A stretch of 64,000 bases of DNA, taken from the NCBI RefSeq assembly GCF_020539505.1, contig NZ_JACDXW010000005.1, positions 186,001 to 250,000 of the forward strand. The letters run 5' to 3'. Shown piece by piece: positions 8,816 to 17,898 of this stretch. The first letter of the stretch is position 1. The number at the start of each line of letters is the position of its first letter. The notes below the pieces were generated by a model that was given only the letters and a program-made list of their open reading frames with translations, made no database searches and was not told the DNA's origin. The DNA comes from Mesopusillimonas faecipullorum. Lineage in GTDB: Bacteria; Pseudomonadota; Gammaproteobacteria; Burkholderiales; Burkholderiaceae_B. The translations under genes and the position numbers were made by a program.

Positions 8816-9985
8816 ATGAAAAGCATCAATATCGAAGACCTGCATGATCAAGCTCGGCGCACATTGCCCAGGCTGGTCTACGACTATCTGGCCGGTGGCG
8901 CCCTGGACGAACGCACCCTGAAAACCAATCGGGATGCCTTCCAACAATGGCAGTTCTGCCCCCGCCGATTGGTCGACCTGCGTCATATCGACATTAGCGC
9001 GCCCATCCTGGGCGAAGCCGCCGCTTTTCCCGCCGTGGTCGCGCCTACCGGCTTGAACGCGCTGTTCTGGCCTGAAGGCGACCTGGCTCTGGCTCGCGCG
9101 GCGGCGCACAGCCATATTCCGTTCACGCTTTCCACCGCCTCCAGCCTGCCTCTGGAACATATTGCCCAGCATGCGGGTGGGCGGCTGTGGTATCAGCTTT
9201 ACGTCATCGAGCCCGTGCTGGCGCAGTCGCTGGTGGAACGCGCCAAGAACACCGGCTATGAGTGTTTGGTCGTTACCACCGATGTGGTGGTCAACGGCAA
9301 GCGAGAGCGCGATATGCGCAATCAATTTGCATTGCCGGTGCGCTGGCGCCCCAGTCTGATCTGGGACGGCATGCGACGCCCTGGGTGGTCGTGGCGTTAT
9401 CTGAAACACGGTCTGCCGGTATTGGGCAACTTCAACACGCCCGAGGCAAAGACCAAAACAGCACGTGCAGCCTTGCTGAGCCGCGCCATGGATGCCAGCT
9501 TCGATTGGGAAGCCCTGGATCGCATACGCCAGCAGTGGCCGGGACGCATGTTGGTAAAAGGGGTGCTGCACCCTGAAGACATACGACACTGCCAAGCTAT
9601 GGGCATGGACGGTGTGGTGCTCTCCAATCACGGCGGGCGTCAACTGGACGACTCGCGCACGGCTTTGGACGTGCTGACTGAGCTGCCGCCCATGCCAGGT
9701 TTCGAAATATTGATGGATGGCGGCATACGACGCGGCAGCGATATTGCCAAGGCCGTGGCGCTAGGCGCCAGTGCGGTCATGATAGGCCGCGCCGCGCTTT
9801 ATGGTTTGGCCAGCAGCGGCCAAGTCGGCGTGCAGCAAGCGCTGGACATCCTTCAAGATGAATACCGAAACGCCCTGATTCAGTTGGGTTGCCCCAGTAG
9901 CGCTCAACTCGGACGGCAGTACTTGCATCGCAACACGCCTTCTCCGTCTTTGCCTGTGATTCACCCCTCTTTGGAGACCCTATGA
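8816..9985 (+). CDS. FMN-dependent alpha-hydroxy-acid oxidase/dehydrogenase (lactate/mandelate/glycolate type)
   Basis: A 389-residue TIM-barrel flavoprotein of the lactate dehydrogenase LldD / mandelate dehydrogenase / glycolate oxidase family. Visible family motifs are YDYLAGGALDERT (N-terminal), VAPTGLNALFWPEGDLALARAA, the LSTASSLPLEHIA strand, the active-site His and Arg in LSNHGGRQLDDS, and the phosphate-binding DGGIRRGSDIAKAVALGA with IGRAALYG. It oxidises an L-2-hydroxy acid to the 2-oxo acid. It is the first gene of an operon with TRAP transporter genes; its stop overlaps the start of the small permease gene by 4 bp. Confidence 0.88.
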   Translation: MKSINIEDLHDQARRTLPRLVYDYLAGGALDERTLKTNRDAFQQWQFCPRRLVDLRHIDISAPILGEAAAFPAVVAPTGLNALFWPEGDLALARAAAHSHIPFTLSTASSLPLEHIAQHAGGRLWYQLYVIEPVLAQSLVERAKNTGYECLVVTTDVVVNGKRERDMRNQFALPVRWRPSLIWDGMRRPGWSWRYLKHGLPVLGNFNTPEAKTKTARAALLSRAMDASFDWEALDRIRQQWPGRMLVKGVLHPEDIRHCQAMGMDGVVLSNHGGRQLDDSRTALDVLTELPPMPGFEILMDGGIRRGSDIAKAVALGASAVMIGRAALYGLASSGQVGVQQALDILQDEYRNALIQLGCPSSAQLGRQYLHRNTPSPSLPVIHPSLETL

Positions 9986-10527
9986 AGCCACCCCTTAGTT
10001 CAACCGGGCAAGGGTCGTCGGCAATCTGCCGAGCCGCCGGCCTGATTGCCGCATTTTGTGCTGCGGTCTCGCTGCTCAGCATCATGGTGCTGATGCTGCT
10101 GGACGTCTCCGGGCGTTATCTCTTTAATTCCCCCGTTCCCGGCGCCGCTGAAATCATAGAGTTGGCCATGGGCATCACCGTGTTTTCGGCGCTGCCTTTG
10201 GTCACCGCCCGCAACGAACATATACGCCTGGATTACCTTAGCCAGGCCCTGCATGGCCGTGTGCAAGCGTTTACCAATGCCATCGTGGGCACGATCAGCA
10301 CGGCAGGCATGGGTTTGCTGGCGTGGCGTATTGCAGAGAAAGCCTTGACGCTGCAGCGCTATGGCGACACCACGCCCTTCCTGCGCATTCCCATATCACC
10401 CATTGCCTGGTTCATTACCGTCTGTGCCGCTGCCGCTGCCTTGATCTTCCTATGGCATGCATTGCGCTTCTGGTACCAAGCCATTGCCGGGGCTTCCCAC
10501 CCAGACCAAGAAGGGCACGCATCATGA
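9982..10527 (+). CDS. dctQ: TRAP transporter small permease (DctQ type)
   Basis: A 181-residue membrane protein with four predicted hydrophobic segments (about 15-38, 55-75, 90-115, 130-155). It has the DctQ signature: LLDVSGRYLFNSPVPGAAEIIEL, then RNEHIRLDYLSQAL. It pairs with the large permease to form the sodium-driven TRAP channel. It overlaps the genes on both sides by 4 bp, so translation is coupled. Confidence 0.88.
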   Translation: MKPPLSSTGQGSSAICRAAGLIAAFCAAVSLLSIMVLMLLDVSGRYLFNSPVPGAAEIIELAMGITVFSALPLVTARNEHIRLDYLSQALHGRVQAFTNAIVGTISTAGMGLLAWRIAEKALTLQRYGDTTPFLRIPISPIAWFITVCAAAAALIFLWHALRFWYQAIAGASHPDQEGHAS

Positions 10528-11819
10528 TGACCTCCAGCCTGTTTATCGGCCTCGCCGCGCTCTTTGTATTGGCCGCCATCGGCGTGCCCATCGCTATTTC
10601 CATGGCTTTGGCCGGCTTTCTGGGCTTCGGTCTGGTTGTGGGTTGGCCCGGCGCGCTGTCCATGGTGGGTCAGACCGCTTTCGACACGGCGTTCAGCTAC
10701 AACCTGGCGATTCTGCCGCTGTTCATCCTGATGGGTAACTTCATTACCCGTGCCCGTTTGTCAGAGGATTTGTACTCGGCAGCGTATTCTTTTGTCGGGC
10801 ATCTGCGCGGTGGCTTGGCGCTTTCCACCTTGATGGCCTGTACCGGTTTTTCCGCCGTGTGCGGATCCAGCCTGGCCACAGCGGCCACCATGTCGCGCGT
10901 CACCATGCCGTCCATGCGCAAGTTCGGCTACAAAGATTCACTGGCGACGGGCGCTATTGCAGCGGGCGGAACACTGGGCATTCTCATCCCTCCCTCGGTG
11001 GCTTTGGTGCTGTATGGCCTGATGACCAATACCGACATCGACAAGCTCTTTATTGCCGGTATTGTGCCCGGCCTGCTCGGCCTGGGGTTTTATTGCGCTG
11101 CCGCCTACCTGGTGGCGGTGTTCGACCCGGCAGCCGGCCCGCCCGGCGAACGCACTTCTTGGCCCGAGCGCCTGCGCGTGATGCGCCGCGTGTGGGGGGT
11201 GGCCACGCTGTTTCTGGTGGTTATTGGCGGCATCTATCTGGGTGTGTTTACCTCTACGGAAGCCGCCGGCATAGGGGCCGGCTTCGCCTGCGTGTTTGCC
11301 ATTGTGCGCGGCGGCATGGGGGTACGAGAGTGCTTCGAAGTGCTGGTGGAAACCGCCCGTATGACAGCCATGCTGTTCATCGTCGTTATCGGTGCGCTGA
11401 TCTTCTCTAACTTCGTCAACGTAGGTGGCTTGCTGCAGGCACTGGAGGCCTGGGTCAAGGTCATGAACCTAAGCCCCACCGAAGTGCTCGTGGGTGTGCT
11501 GGTGGTTTACATCGTTCTGGGCCTGGTGCTGGAAAGCATGTCCATGATGTTGCTGACCGTGCCTATCTTTTTCCCCTTGATGATGAACTACGGTTTCGAC
11601 CCGATATGGTTCGGGATCATCGTTGTCGTCGTTACGGAAATCAGCCTGATCACACCGCCGCTGGGCATGAATATTTTTGTGCTGCGCGCCACCTTGCCCG
11701 ATGTGGCCACCAACACCATCGTACGCGGCGTGCTGCCTTTTGTCGTGGCCGATGTTTTCAGGTTGGCCTTGCTGGCCGCTGTTCCCATCATCACTTTGTT
11801 TCTGCCCAACAGTCTTTAG
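10524..11819 (+). CDS. dctM: TRAP transporter large permease (DctM type)
   Basis: A 431-residue polytopic membrane protein of the DctM family: IGVPIAISMALAGFLGFG, NLAILPLFILMGNFITRA, GTLGILIPPSVALVLYG and a final LITPPLGMNIFVL segment. The ATG at 10524 overlaps the dctQ stop by 4 bp; upstream codons in this frame belong to dctQ sequence. It catalyses substrate passage in exchange for sodium. About 12 hydrophobic segments are expected from the family. Confidence 0.9.
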   Translation: MMTSSLFIGLAALFVLAAIGVPIAISMALAGFLGFGLVVGWPGALSMVGQTAFDTAFSYNLAILPLFILMGNFITRARLSEDLYSAAYSFVGHLRGGLALSTLMACTGFSAVCGSSLATAATMSRVTMPSMRKFGYKDSLATGAIAAGGTLGILIPPSVALVLYGLMTNTDIDKLFIAGIVPGLLGLGFYCAAAYLVAVFDPAAGPPGERTSWPERLRVMRRVWGVATLFLVVIGGIYLGVFTSTEAAGIGAGFACVFAIVRGGMGVRECFEVLVETARMTAMLFIVVIGALIFSNFVNVGGLLQALEAWVKVMNLSPTEVLVGVLVVYIVLGLVLESMSMMLLTVPIFFPLMMNYGFDPIWFGIIVVVVTEISLITPPLGMNIFVLRATLPDVATNTIVRGVLPFVVADVFRLALLAAVPIITLFLPNSL

Positions 11820-11863
11820 CGCTGTATCAGTACTTATTACTCTACCTATACCGGAGACAACAC

Positions 11864-12889
11864 ATGCTTAAGAAGATGCTTATTAGCGCAGGCTTGATCG
11901 CCGCAGCCACTTTTTCCTCCCTGGCCTCTGCCCAGACGGTGCTGCGCTTCTCGAATTGGCTGCCGCCTACCCACCCGATTACGACGCAGATTCTGCAACC
12001 GTGGGCAGCCCAGATTGAAGACACGACAGCAGGCCGCGTGAAAGTGCAATTTTTGCCTGCCTTGGGGCGCCCACCTGCCCATTTTGACTTGGTGCGCGAC
12101 GGCGTAGCCGACATGGCGCTCAGCGTGCATGCCTACACCGCAGATCGCTTTCCTTCCTCTTATGGCATGACCCTGCCTGGCTATGCTGACGACGCAGAAA
12201 GCGCCGCCGTGGCCTATTGGCGCACGCACCAAAAGCACTTTGCGCCACTGGATGAGTTCAAAGGCGTGCATTTGGTGGGGCTGTATACCCACGGCCCTGG
12301 GCACTTCTATACCCGTGAAGCCAAACCTGTCGCCAAGCTGGACGACCTGAAAGGCATGCGTTTGCGCGCCACCGGCGGCATTGTTCAAGACATTTCCACA
12401 CGCTTGGGTGTCGTGCCTCAGTTTGCCTCCGCCAGCGAAGCCTACGAACTGTTGTCGCGCGGTGTAGTGGACGGCGCCATGTTCAATGCCGACTCCGTTG
12501 ACAGCTTCCGCTTGTTGCCGCTGATGAAGAACGCCTACCAGGTGCCGGGCGGCCTGTATCGCGACACCCACTACCTCATCATCAACAACAATGCTTACGC
12601 CAAGCTTAGCGACGAAGACCGCAAGGCCTTCGATGCCGCCTCGGGCGAAGCCTTTGCACGCCTGGCCGGTAAAGCATGGGACAAAGTCGATGCCGAAGCC
12701 TGGGAAAAAATGAAAGCCGCAGGCTATGAGGTGGTTGTCGCCAGCGACGACGATCTGGCTCGCATTCGTGCCGAAGGCGACGCCTTGCGCGACGACTGGC
12801 TTGCCCGCATGCAAAAGCTGGGCGTAGACGGCCAAGCTGCCCTGGAAATGTTCAAGGAAGAAATCGCCAAGGTTGAAGCGGAGAAATAA
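11864..12889 (+). CDS. dctP: TRAP transporter periplasmic substrate-binding protein (DctP type)
   Basis: A 341-residue DctP-family binding protein with a Sec signal peptide MLKKMLISAGLIAAATFSSLASA. The mature body reads LRFSNWLPPTHPITTQILQPWA. The family arginine is probably in LKGMRLRATGGIVQD, which normally contacts the substrate carboxylate. GGAG lies upstream of the start. It delivers an organic acid to DctQM. The surrounding oxidase and dehydrogenase suggest a 2-hydroxy acid. Confidence 0.9.
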   Translation: MLKKMLISAGLIAAATFSSLASAQTVLRFSNWLPPTHPITTQILQPWAAQIEDTTAGRVKVQFLPALGRPPAHFDLVRDGVADMALSVHAYTADRFPSSYGMTLPGYADDAESAAVAYWRTHQKHFAPLDEFKGVHLVGLYTHGPGHFYTREAKPVAKLDDLKGMRLRATGGIVQDISTRLGVVPQFASASEAYELLSRGVVDGAMFNADSVDSFRLLPLMKNAYQVPGGLYRDTHYLIINNNAYAKLSDEDRKAFDAASGEAFARLAGKAWDKVDAEAWEKMKAAGYEVVVASDDDLARIRAEGDALRDDWLARMQKLGVDGQAALEMFKEEIAKVEAEK

Positions 12890-12893
12890 AAGC

Positions 12894-14309
12894 ATGAATC
12901 ACCCTAGCCCTCATTTTGCCGCCGATGCCTCTCACAAGCAGCGTCTGGAACTCGCCTTCCAGCAGCTGCGCGAGCTGTTGGGCGACCGGGCCTCGGCCGG
13001 CGAATCCGTGCGAGCCATACACGGCAGAGACGAATCCTGGCACCCACCACAAATGCCGGACATCGTGGTCTTCCCGCAAAATACCGCTGAAGTTTCAAGC
13101 GTAGCCCGCATCTGCCACGCTCACGGCATCCCCATGATTCCTTTTGGCGCGGGCTCATCGGTAGAAGGCGCGCTCATCCCCGTGCATGGCGGGGTGGTCA
13201 TAGACACCTGCCAAATGGATCAGCTGCTGTCCGTTAACCCCGGCAACTTCGATTGCGTGGTGCAGCCAGGCCTGCTGCGGCGTGCCTTGAACGAGCGCAT
13301 CAAAGATACGGGATTGTTCTTTTCCGTAGACCCAGGGGCCGACGCTTCGATAGGCGGCATGACCGCCACGCGCGCCAGCGGCACCAATACGGTGCGCTAC
13401 GGCACCATGGCGGACGTGGTGCGCGGCCTGGAGGTCGTACTGGCGGATGGCCGCATTATTCGCACAGGCAGCCGTGCACGTAAATCATCAGCCGGCTACG
13501 ACCTGACGCACTTGTTCGTGGGCGCCGAAGGCACGCTAGGCATCGTCACGGAAATCACCCTGCGCCTGTACCCCCGCCCCGAGCACGTCATCAGCGCCAC
13601 ATGTCAGTTTCCTGACGTTGACGCTGCGGTGGACACTGCCGTTGCCATCATGCAATCGGGGCTGGGCGTGGCGCGTCTGGAGTTCCTGGACGAGGTCATG
13701 ATAGACGCCACGAATCGCTACTCCAAGCTGGATTTGCCGTGCACGCCCCACCTGTTTTTCGAGTTTCACGGTTCGCCCGCCCAAACCCAGGAAATCAGCC
13801 AGATCGTTCAAGAGCTATGCGAGGACAACGGCGGTCGGGCTTTTGCCAGCGCCACCCAAGCCGAGGAACGCGACCGCCTGTGGCGTGCACGCCATGACTG
13901 CGCTTACGCCTGCATGGCCTACGAGCGCCCCAAGCGCATGATGACCACGGATGTGTGCGTGCCGCTGACCGAGCTTGCGCAATGCATACGCGCCGCTCGC
14001 GAAGATGCGCGCCAAGCGGGCATTACCGCACCAGTTCTTGGTCACGTCGGCGACGGCAATTTCCATATGGTGTTGCTGATAGACCCCGACGATGCGGAAC
14101 AGGTACGGCGCGCAGAAGAAGTGAACCGCCGACTGGTAGAGCGCGCCATTGCCTGCGGCGGTACGTGCACGGGTGAACACGGGGTGGGCTTGGGTAAGCG
14201 CGAATACCTGCGCATTGAGCACGGTGAGGCCCTAGAGGTGATGCGCAGCGTGAAAGCCGCCTTGGACCCCTTGGGCTTGATGAATCCGGGCAAAGTTCTG
14301 CCAGACTGA
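12894..14309 (+). CDS. FAD-binding 2-hydroxyacid dehydrogenase (GlcD / D-lactate dehydrogenase family)
   Basis: A 471-residue VAO-type flavoprotein. The FAD-binding PCMH domain is clear: VVFPQNTAEVSSVARICHAH, then IPFGAGSSVEGALIPVHGG, and ATRASGTNTVRYGTMADVV. The C-terminal substrate domain includes HVGDGNFHMVLLID, with the metal-binding His residues, and GEHGVGLGKREYL. Such enzymes oxidise D-2-hydroxy acids such as D-lactate or glycolate. It starts 4 bp after the dctP stop. With the FMN oxidase at 8816 the operon encodes oxidation of both stereoisomers of one imported acid (inference). Confidence 0.88.
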   Translation: MNHPSPHFAADASHKQRLELAFQQLRELLGDRASAGESVRAIHGRDESWHPPQMPDIVVFPQNTAEVSSVARICHAHGIPMIPFGAGSSVEGALIPVHGGVVIDTCQMDQLLSVNPGNFDCVVQPGLLRRALNERIKDTGLFFSVDPGADASIGGMTATRASGTNTVRYGTMADVVRGLEVVLADGRIIRTGSRARKSSAGYDLTHLFVGAEGTLGIVTEITLRLYPRPEHVISATCQFPDVDAAVDTAVAIMQSGLGVARLEFLDEVMIDATNRYSKLDLPCTPHLFFEFHGSPAQTQEISQIVQELCEDNGGRAFASATQAEERDRLWRARHDCAYACMAYERPKRMMTTDVCVPLTELAQCIRAAREDARQAGITAPVLGHVGDGNFHMVLLIDPDDAEQVRRAEEVNRRLVERAIACGGTCTGEHGVGLGKREYLRIEHGEALEVMRSVKAALDPLGLMNPGKVLPD

Positions 14310-14472
14310 GGACCAGCCGCCTACGTCACCGTCAAATTCAGTGTTTTCCCTGACTTGAACCCAAGTCGCTGGCGGCGTAAAGTGAACTCACTGCCGCTCA
14401 TATGGCAGTCAGTTGCCACTAAAGGCAATTTCGCGCACTACATCCCGTAAGTGCCGCTGTCATCAAGGCAGC

Positions 14473-14500
14473 AAGACCCCGCCAAAAGGCGGGGTCTTTC
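14473..14500 (+). terminator. Rho-independent terminator of the hydroxyacid operon
   Basis: An 11-bp perfect stem (AAGACCCCGCC with its complement, loop AAAA) ends in TTTC. It sits 164 bp after the dehydrogenase stop. The gap 14310-14615 shows nothing else that I can support beyond promoter sequence for the next small gene. Confidence 0.75.
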
Positions 14501-14615
14501 AATTTGTGCTCGGCAAAACCAAATTCATGCCCGCGCGGGGCGATAATATCCCCCTGCACACGCCGCCATACGCACACGCGCTCGGCTTTTGAAAACCTTA
14601 TTCCAAAGAGCATAT

Positions 14616-14813
14616 ATGGGAAAGAAACCGCAACTCGATCCGGACGAAGTCGCGCTCATCGAATGGTGCATTGAAGTCGAAGGCTTTCTGGTTGCCGCAG
14701 GCGCTTCGCCCAGCGAAGCCCAAGACCACATCGACGAAAACGCCGAATGGTTCACCGACATGTTTTACAACGGCCTGACGCCTGAAGAGGCGGCTAACGA
14801 GGCGCTGAATTAA
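14616..14813 (+). CDS. Small acidic conserved hypothetical protein
   Basis: A 65-residue protein starting MGKKPQLDPDEVALIEWCIE, acidic and mostly helical by composition (DEVALIEWCIEVEGF, then EEAANEALN at the end). AAAGAG precedes the ATG at 14616; a TTG at 14589 in the same frame is less likely. It has no transmembrane segment, signal peptide or cysteine cluster. I do not recognise a functional family. It is monocistronic, with about 110 bp before the next gene. Confidence 0.6.
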   Translation: MGKKPQLDPDEVALIEWCIEVEGFLVAAGASPSEAQDHIDENAEWFTDMFYNGLTPEEAANEALN

Positions 14814-14921
14814 GCGTTTGAATGAACAATACGCAACACCCCCTTTGCCATTGTTAATAGTGTGCTGCCGAGATCCGCAGTAGCATAGCCCTAGGTTATT
14901 CTGCAACAGAAAGGAGTATGC

Positions 14922-15410
14922 ATGCGCGAATCTATTCAACGTGTCTTGGCCGGGTCTGTACTGCTGATGTCTATGGTGGGTCCCGCGATGTCGTCAGGTT
15001 TGCTCGATAGCATCAAGAGCCAGGCGACGGAAAGCCTGGGCGGCGGCCAAGCGGCATCGTCGGCAAGTTCGTCCGGCAGCGCCTTGGGCGGCATGGGGGC
15101 GCTGGGGTCGACGCTGGGGCTGCCCAGCATAGGCGGCAGCACCGCCAGCAACGCAGCCGGCGTGCTGCAGTATTGCATCAAGAACAACTACCTGAACGCA
15201 TCGAGTGCTGCTTCAGTCAAAGACAAACTGCTAGACAAACTGAACCTGGGCGGCGCACAGGCCCAGCAGCAAGACACCAGCTACCAGCAAGGCCTGACCG
15301 GGCTGCTGTCGGGTAGCGATGGCTCGTCGTTAAATCTGGAAAGCATCAAAGGCAACTTGAAGGAAAAGGCCTGCGATTACGTCTTGGAGAACGCTTCGTC
15401 GTTGCTGTAA
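14922..15410 (+). CDS. DUF2501 family secreted protein (YjjA-like)
   Basis: A 162-residue protein with a Sec signal peptide (RVLAGSVLLMSMVGPAMSSG), a Ser/Gly/Ala-rich low-complexity stretch (about 40-75), then the conserved core: NAAGVLQYCIKNNYLN, a KDKLLDKLNLGG helix and a C-terminal LKEKACDYVLENASSL. The two core cysteines probably form a periplasmic disulfide. This matches DUF2501, of which E. coli YjjA is the named member; the function is unknown. AGGAG lies 6 bp before the start. Confidence 0.8.
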   Translation: MRESIQRVLAGSVLLMSMVGPAMSSGLLDSIKSQATESLGGGQAASSASSSGSALGGMGALGSTLGLPSIGGSTASNAAGVLQYCIKNNYLNASSAASVKDKLLDKLNLGGAQAQQQDTSYQQGLTGLLSGSDGSSLNLESIKGNLKEKACDYVLENASSLL

Positions 15411-15424
15411 CGGCTCGCTTAGCC

Positions 15425-16171
15425 ATGCTAAACACCCAAGAAAGCGATGGCGTACGGACTTTGCACTTCGGTTCTTCCGCCGTGCAAGGTGCCATGCGCA
15501 TCGACCAGCCCTACGATATCGAGCTGGAATACGTGCAGCAGATGATGATGTGGCTGCTGTTTCGCGAGCACGCCGGCCACATCGTTCAATTGGGCTTGGG
15601 CGCCGCTGCCTTAAGCAAATTCTGCCATCAGCGATTTCCGACCTCCCGCGTCACTGCCGTCGAGCTTGATTCCCGCGTGATCGATATTTGCCGTGACGAG
15701 TTCGCCCTTGCGCCCGACGACAAGCGCTTGACGGTATTGAATATGGACGCACGGGATTATGTGTCGGATTTTTCCCGCCGTCGCTCTATAGACGTGTTGC
15801 AAGTCGACCTGTACGACGCGCAGGCCATCAGCCCCTTATTAAGCACCGAAGCTTTCTATGCCGCCTGCGCCAATTGCTTGGCGCCACAAGGCATGATGAC
15901 CATCAATCTGTACTGCGATTGGCCAGAGCACCTTGAGCACCTGCACCGCATAGGGCAGGCCTTTGAAGCGGTAGCCTGGCTGCCTGAAGTTCACGACAGC
16001 AACATCGTGGCCATCGCCTTCAAACGCGCGCCCTCCGTCGATTTCGAGAAGCTTTATCAGCGTGCCGAAGAGATCCGCATATTTCTAGGCCTTCCCGCCA
16101 AATCCTGGGTAGACGGGCTGCATGCCTGGATGTGTGAGGGCGAGGCGTCACCACCCGGAGAACCCCAATGA
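15425..16171 (+). CDS. Spermidine-synthase-like SAM-dependent methyltransferase-fold protein
   Basis: A 248-residue Rossmann-fold protein of the spermidine/spermine synthase superfamily: HIVQLGLGAAALSKFCHQRF (motif I), VTAVELDSRVIDICRDEF, VLNMDARDYV, and DVLQVDLYDAQAISPLL. The N-terminal tetramerisation domain of true polyamine synthases is shortened, and the polyamine-binding Asp/Glu pattern is not obvious, so the substrate is uncertain. It starts 14 bp after the DUF2501 stop and its own stop overlaps the following SDR remnant. Confidence 0.72.
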   Translation: MLNTQESDGVRTLHFGSSAVQGAMRIDQPYDIELEYVQQMMMWLLFREHAGHIVQLGLGAAALSKFCHQRFPTSRVTAVELDSRVIDICRDEFALAPDDKRLTVLNMDARDYVSDFSRRRSIDVLQVDLYDAQAISPLLSTEAFYAACANCLAPQGMMTINLYCDWPEHLEHLHRIGQAFEAVAWLPEVHDSNIVAIAFKRAPSVDFEKLYQRAEEIRIFLGLPAKSWVDGLHAWMCEGEASPPGEPQ

Positions 16172-16417
16172 CACAACGCGTACTGATCACTGCCGGCGGC
16201 ATCGGTTTGGCCATGGCCCAAGCCTTCCTCAAAAACGGGGCTAAGGTCTATATCTCGGACATCAACGCGGATGCCGTGCGGCGCAGGCGTCACCGCGCCC
16301 GTTGCCGACTTCCCTCTTAGTGCCTGGAATGACGTCGTCAACGTCAACCTGACGTGCACCTTCATGGTCACGCAAAGGGCGATTCCTCTTCTGAAGGAAT
16401 CCAAAGCCGTTTGGTGA
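16168..16417 (+). pseudogene. Decayed short-chain dehydrogenase/reductase gene
   Basis: The first frame begins MTQRVLITAGGIGLAMAQAF, an SDR cofactor fold whose TGxxxGIG loop has lost residues. It runs through NGAKVYISDINADAV, then goes out of frame to a stop near 16320. In another frame a later SDR segment follows, VADFPLSAWNDVVNVNLT then FMVTQRAIPLLKES, ending at TGA 16415-16417. About 60-70 residues between the two parts are missing, as is everything after that, including the YxxxK site. The gene is certainly non-functional. The ATG overlaps the preceding stop by 4 bp, so it was once the last gene of that operon. Confidence 0.75.
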
Positions 16418-16742
16418 TACGCAATATTCTGTTTCTGAGCAAGTACTTGCTCCAGCGCATGCGCTCCTGCCATGTCACTGATCAGGGCCAACTGCTGCGA
16501 GTTCAGTACGGCGGACGCATCTTGCAACAGCAGCAGCGCTCACGATGTCAGTCATGCGTGGTCAAAGGCGCTACCGTCGGCTTAAAACCCTTGACATGGA
16601 TAACCTTGAGCAGCGTATCGGAGCTGAGCACACGCCCCCCATAACTAAATGTTATGTGCGAGTAACTGGTGCCGTACTTGTCCCAGATTCGTCACTGGCC
16701 AATACTGAGAGCCGAAAATCACAATACGGTGAGGAGATAAGT
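16418..16742. other. Gap with possible gene debris and promoter of the binding-protein gene
   Basis: No intact gene is visible in this stretch of about 325 bp. On the minus strand, 16527 to about 16390 reads like protein (NSQQLALISDMAGAHALEQV) but continues into the SDR remnant in a nonsense frame, so it may be a fragment of another lost gene. The right part carries the GAGGAG ribosome site for the gene at 16743. The whole segment looks like a junction where sequence has been lost or replaced. Confidence 0.35.
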
Positions 16743-17894
16743 ATGAAAATAATTAGTAAGTTGGCGGGTGCCCTGGCCGCCGTATCCTTGCTGCCATCGG
16801 CTGGCGGGGCTTTGGCGCAAGTGTCTGTAGGTGTGGTGGTTAGCACTACGGGTCCGGGTGCAGTGCTTGGTATTCCTTATCGCAATGTTTTCGAGATTCT
16901 TCCCAAAGAAATTGGGGGAGAAGCCGTGCGTTATGTCGTGCTGGATGATGCGTCGGATGTGACCACAGGGGTACGCAATGCCAAAAAGCTTATCGACGAG
17001 AACAAGATCGATGTGCTAGTGGGTTCCAATTCAGTGCCTGTCAGTCGAGCAATGATGCAAGTCGCCGTCGAATCAAAGGTTCCGCTCATTGTGCTTAGTC
17101 CTATGCTGCTTGATGGTGTTGAGCATCCCTGGACATTCGGCGTGCCGCAGCCCATGCCGCTAATGGTGAATGCCGTACTTGAGCACATGAAGCAAAACGG
17201 TGTACAGAAGTTGGGTTATATCGGCTTTGCCGATGCCTGGGGCGAGGCAGTCTACAAGACATTGAATCCCCAAGATGTGGTGCCGGGTCTTGAACTGACC
17301 AGTAATGAGCGTTATCAACGTAATGACGTAAGCCTTACCACACAGGCGCTGAAAACTATTGCTACCCAACCAGATGCCGTCATGGTGGGCGGTTCGGGGG
17401 CGCCTGGGGCGTTGCCACATATTGCGTTGAGTGAAAGAGGCTACAAGGGCACGGTGTACAACACTCACGGCTCAGTTAGCGGTGATTTCATTCGTATCGG
17501 TGGCGCCCATGCCGAAGCTGCGGTGGCGCCTACCGGCCCCTTTCTTTTTGCTGATCAATTATCCGATGGGAACCCGATCAAACCGGTGGCGACCAAATAT
17601 TTGACGATGTATGACGATGCATATGGTGCGAGTGCCCGCAGTCCGTTTGCCGGTTACGCCTTTGACGCTTATTTGCTTTTGCAAGCGGCTTTACCTGAGG
17701 CTTTGAAAACAGCTTCGCCAGGTACACCAGAACTGCGCCAGGCGTTACGAGACTCATTGGAAACCAATGTGAAGAATGTCGTGGGTACACAGGGTATTTA
17801 CACCATGACCCCCCAGGACCATAACGGCTTGGATCATCGGGCGCGTGTATTGGTGCAGGTAAAGAACGGTAAGTGGGAGCTTATGAAGGAATGA
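16743..17894 (+). CDS. ABC transporter substrate-binding protein (branched-chain amino acid/aromatic acid type)
   Basis: A 383-residue type I periplasmic binding protein (Peripla_BP_6, LivK-like). The signal peptide is MKIISKLAGALAAVSLLPSAGGALA. The mature fold begins VSVGVVVSTTGPGAVLGIPYRN, with later elements VLVGSNSVPVSRAMMQVA and LGYIGFADAWGE. GAGGAG lies upstream of the ATG at 16743. No permease or ATPase genes are adjacent, so it must rely on a transporter elsewhere or act as an orphan. It precedes the NicX-like cluster (LysR between, opposite strand) and may bind the aromatic substrate of that cluster (inference). Confidence 0.85.
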   Translation: MKIISKLAGALAAVSLLPSAGGALAQVSVGVVVSTTGPGAVLGIPYRNVFEILPKEIGGEAVRYVVLDDASDVTTGVRNAKKLIDENKIDVLVGSNSVPVSRAMMQVAVESKVPLIVLSPMLLDGVEHPWTFGVPQPMPLMVNAVLEHMKQNGVQKLGYIGFADAWGEAVYKTLNPQDVVPGLELTSNERYQRNDVSLTTQALKTIATQPDAVMVGGSGAPGALPHIALSERGYKGTVYNTHGSVSGDFIRIGGAHAEAAVAPTGPFLFADQLSDGNPIKPVATKYLTMYDDAYGASARSPFAGYAFDAYLLLQAALPEALKTASPGTPELRQALRDSLETNVKNVVGTQGIYTMTPQDHNGLDHRARVLVQVKNGKWELMKE

Positions 17895-17898
17895 GGCG

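Noticed and set aside
11846-12895. Long minus-strand frame opposite dctP
   Set aside because: The plus strand encodes a full DctP with signal peptide; the antisense product shows no family pattern.
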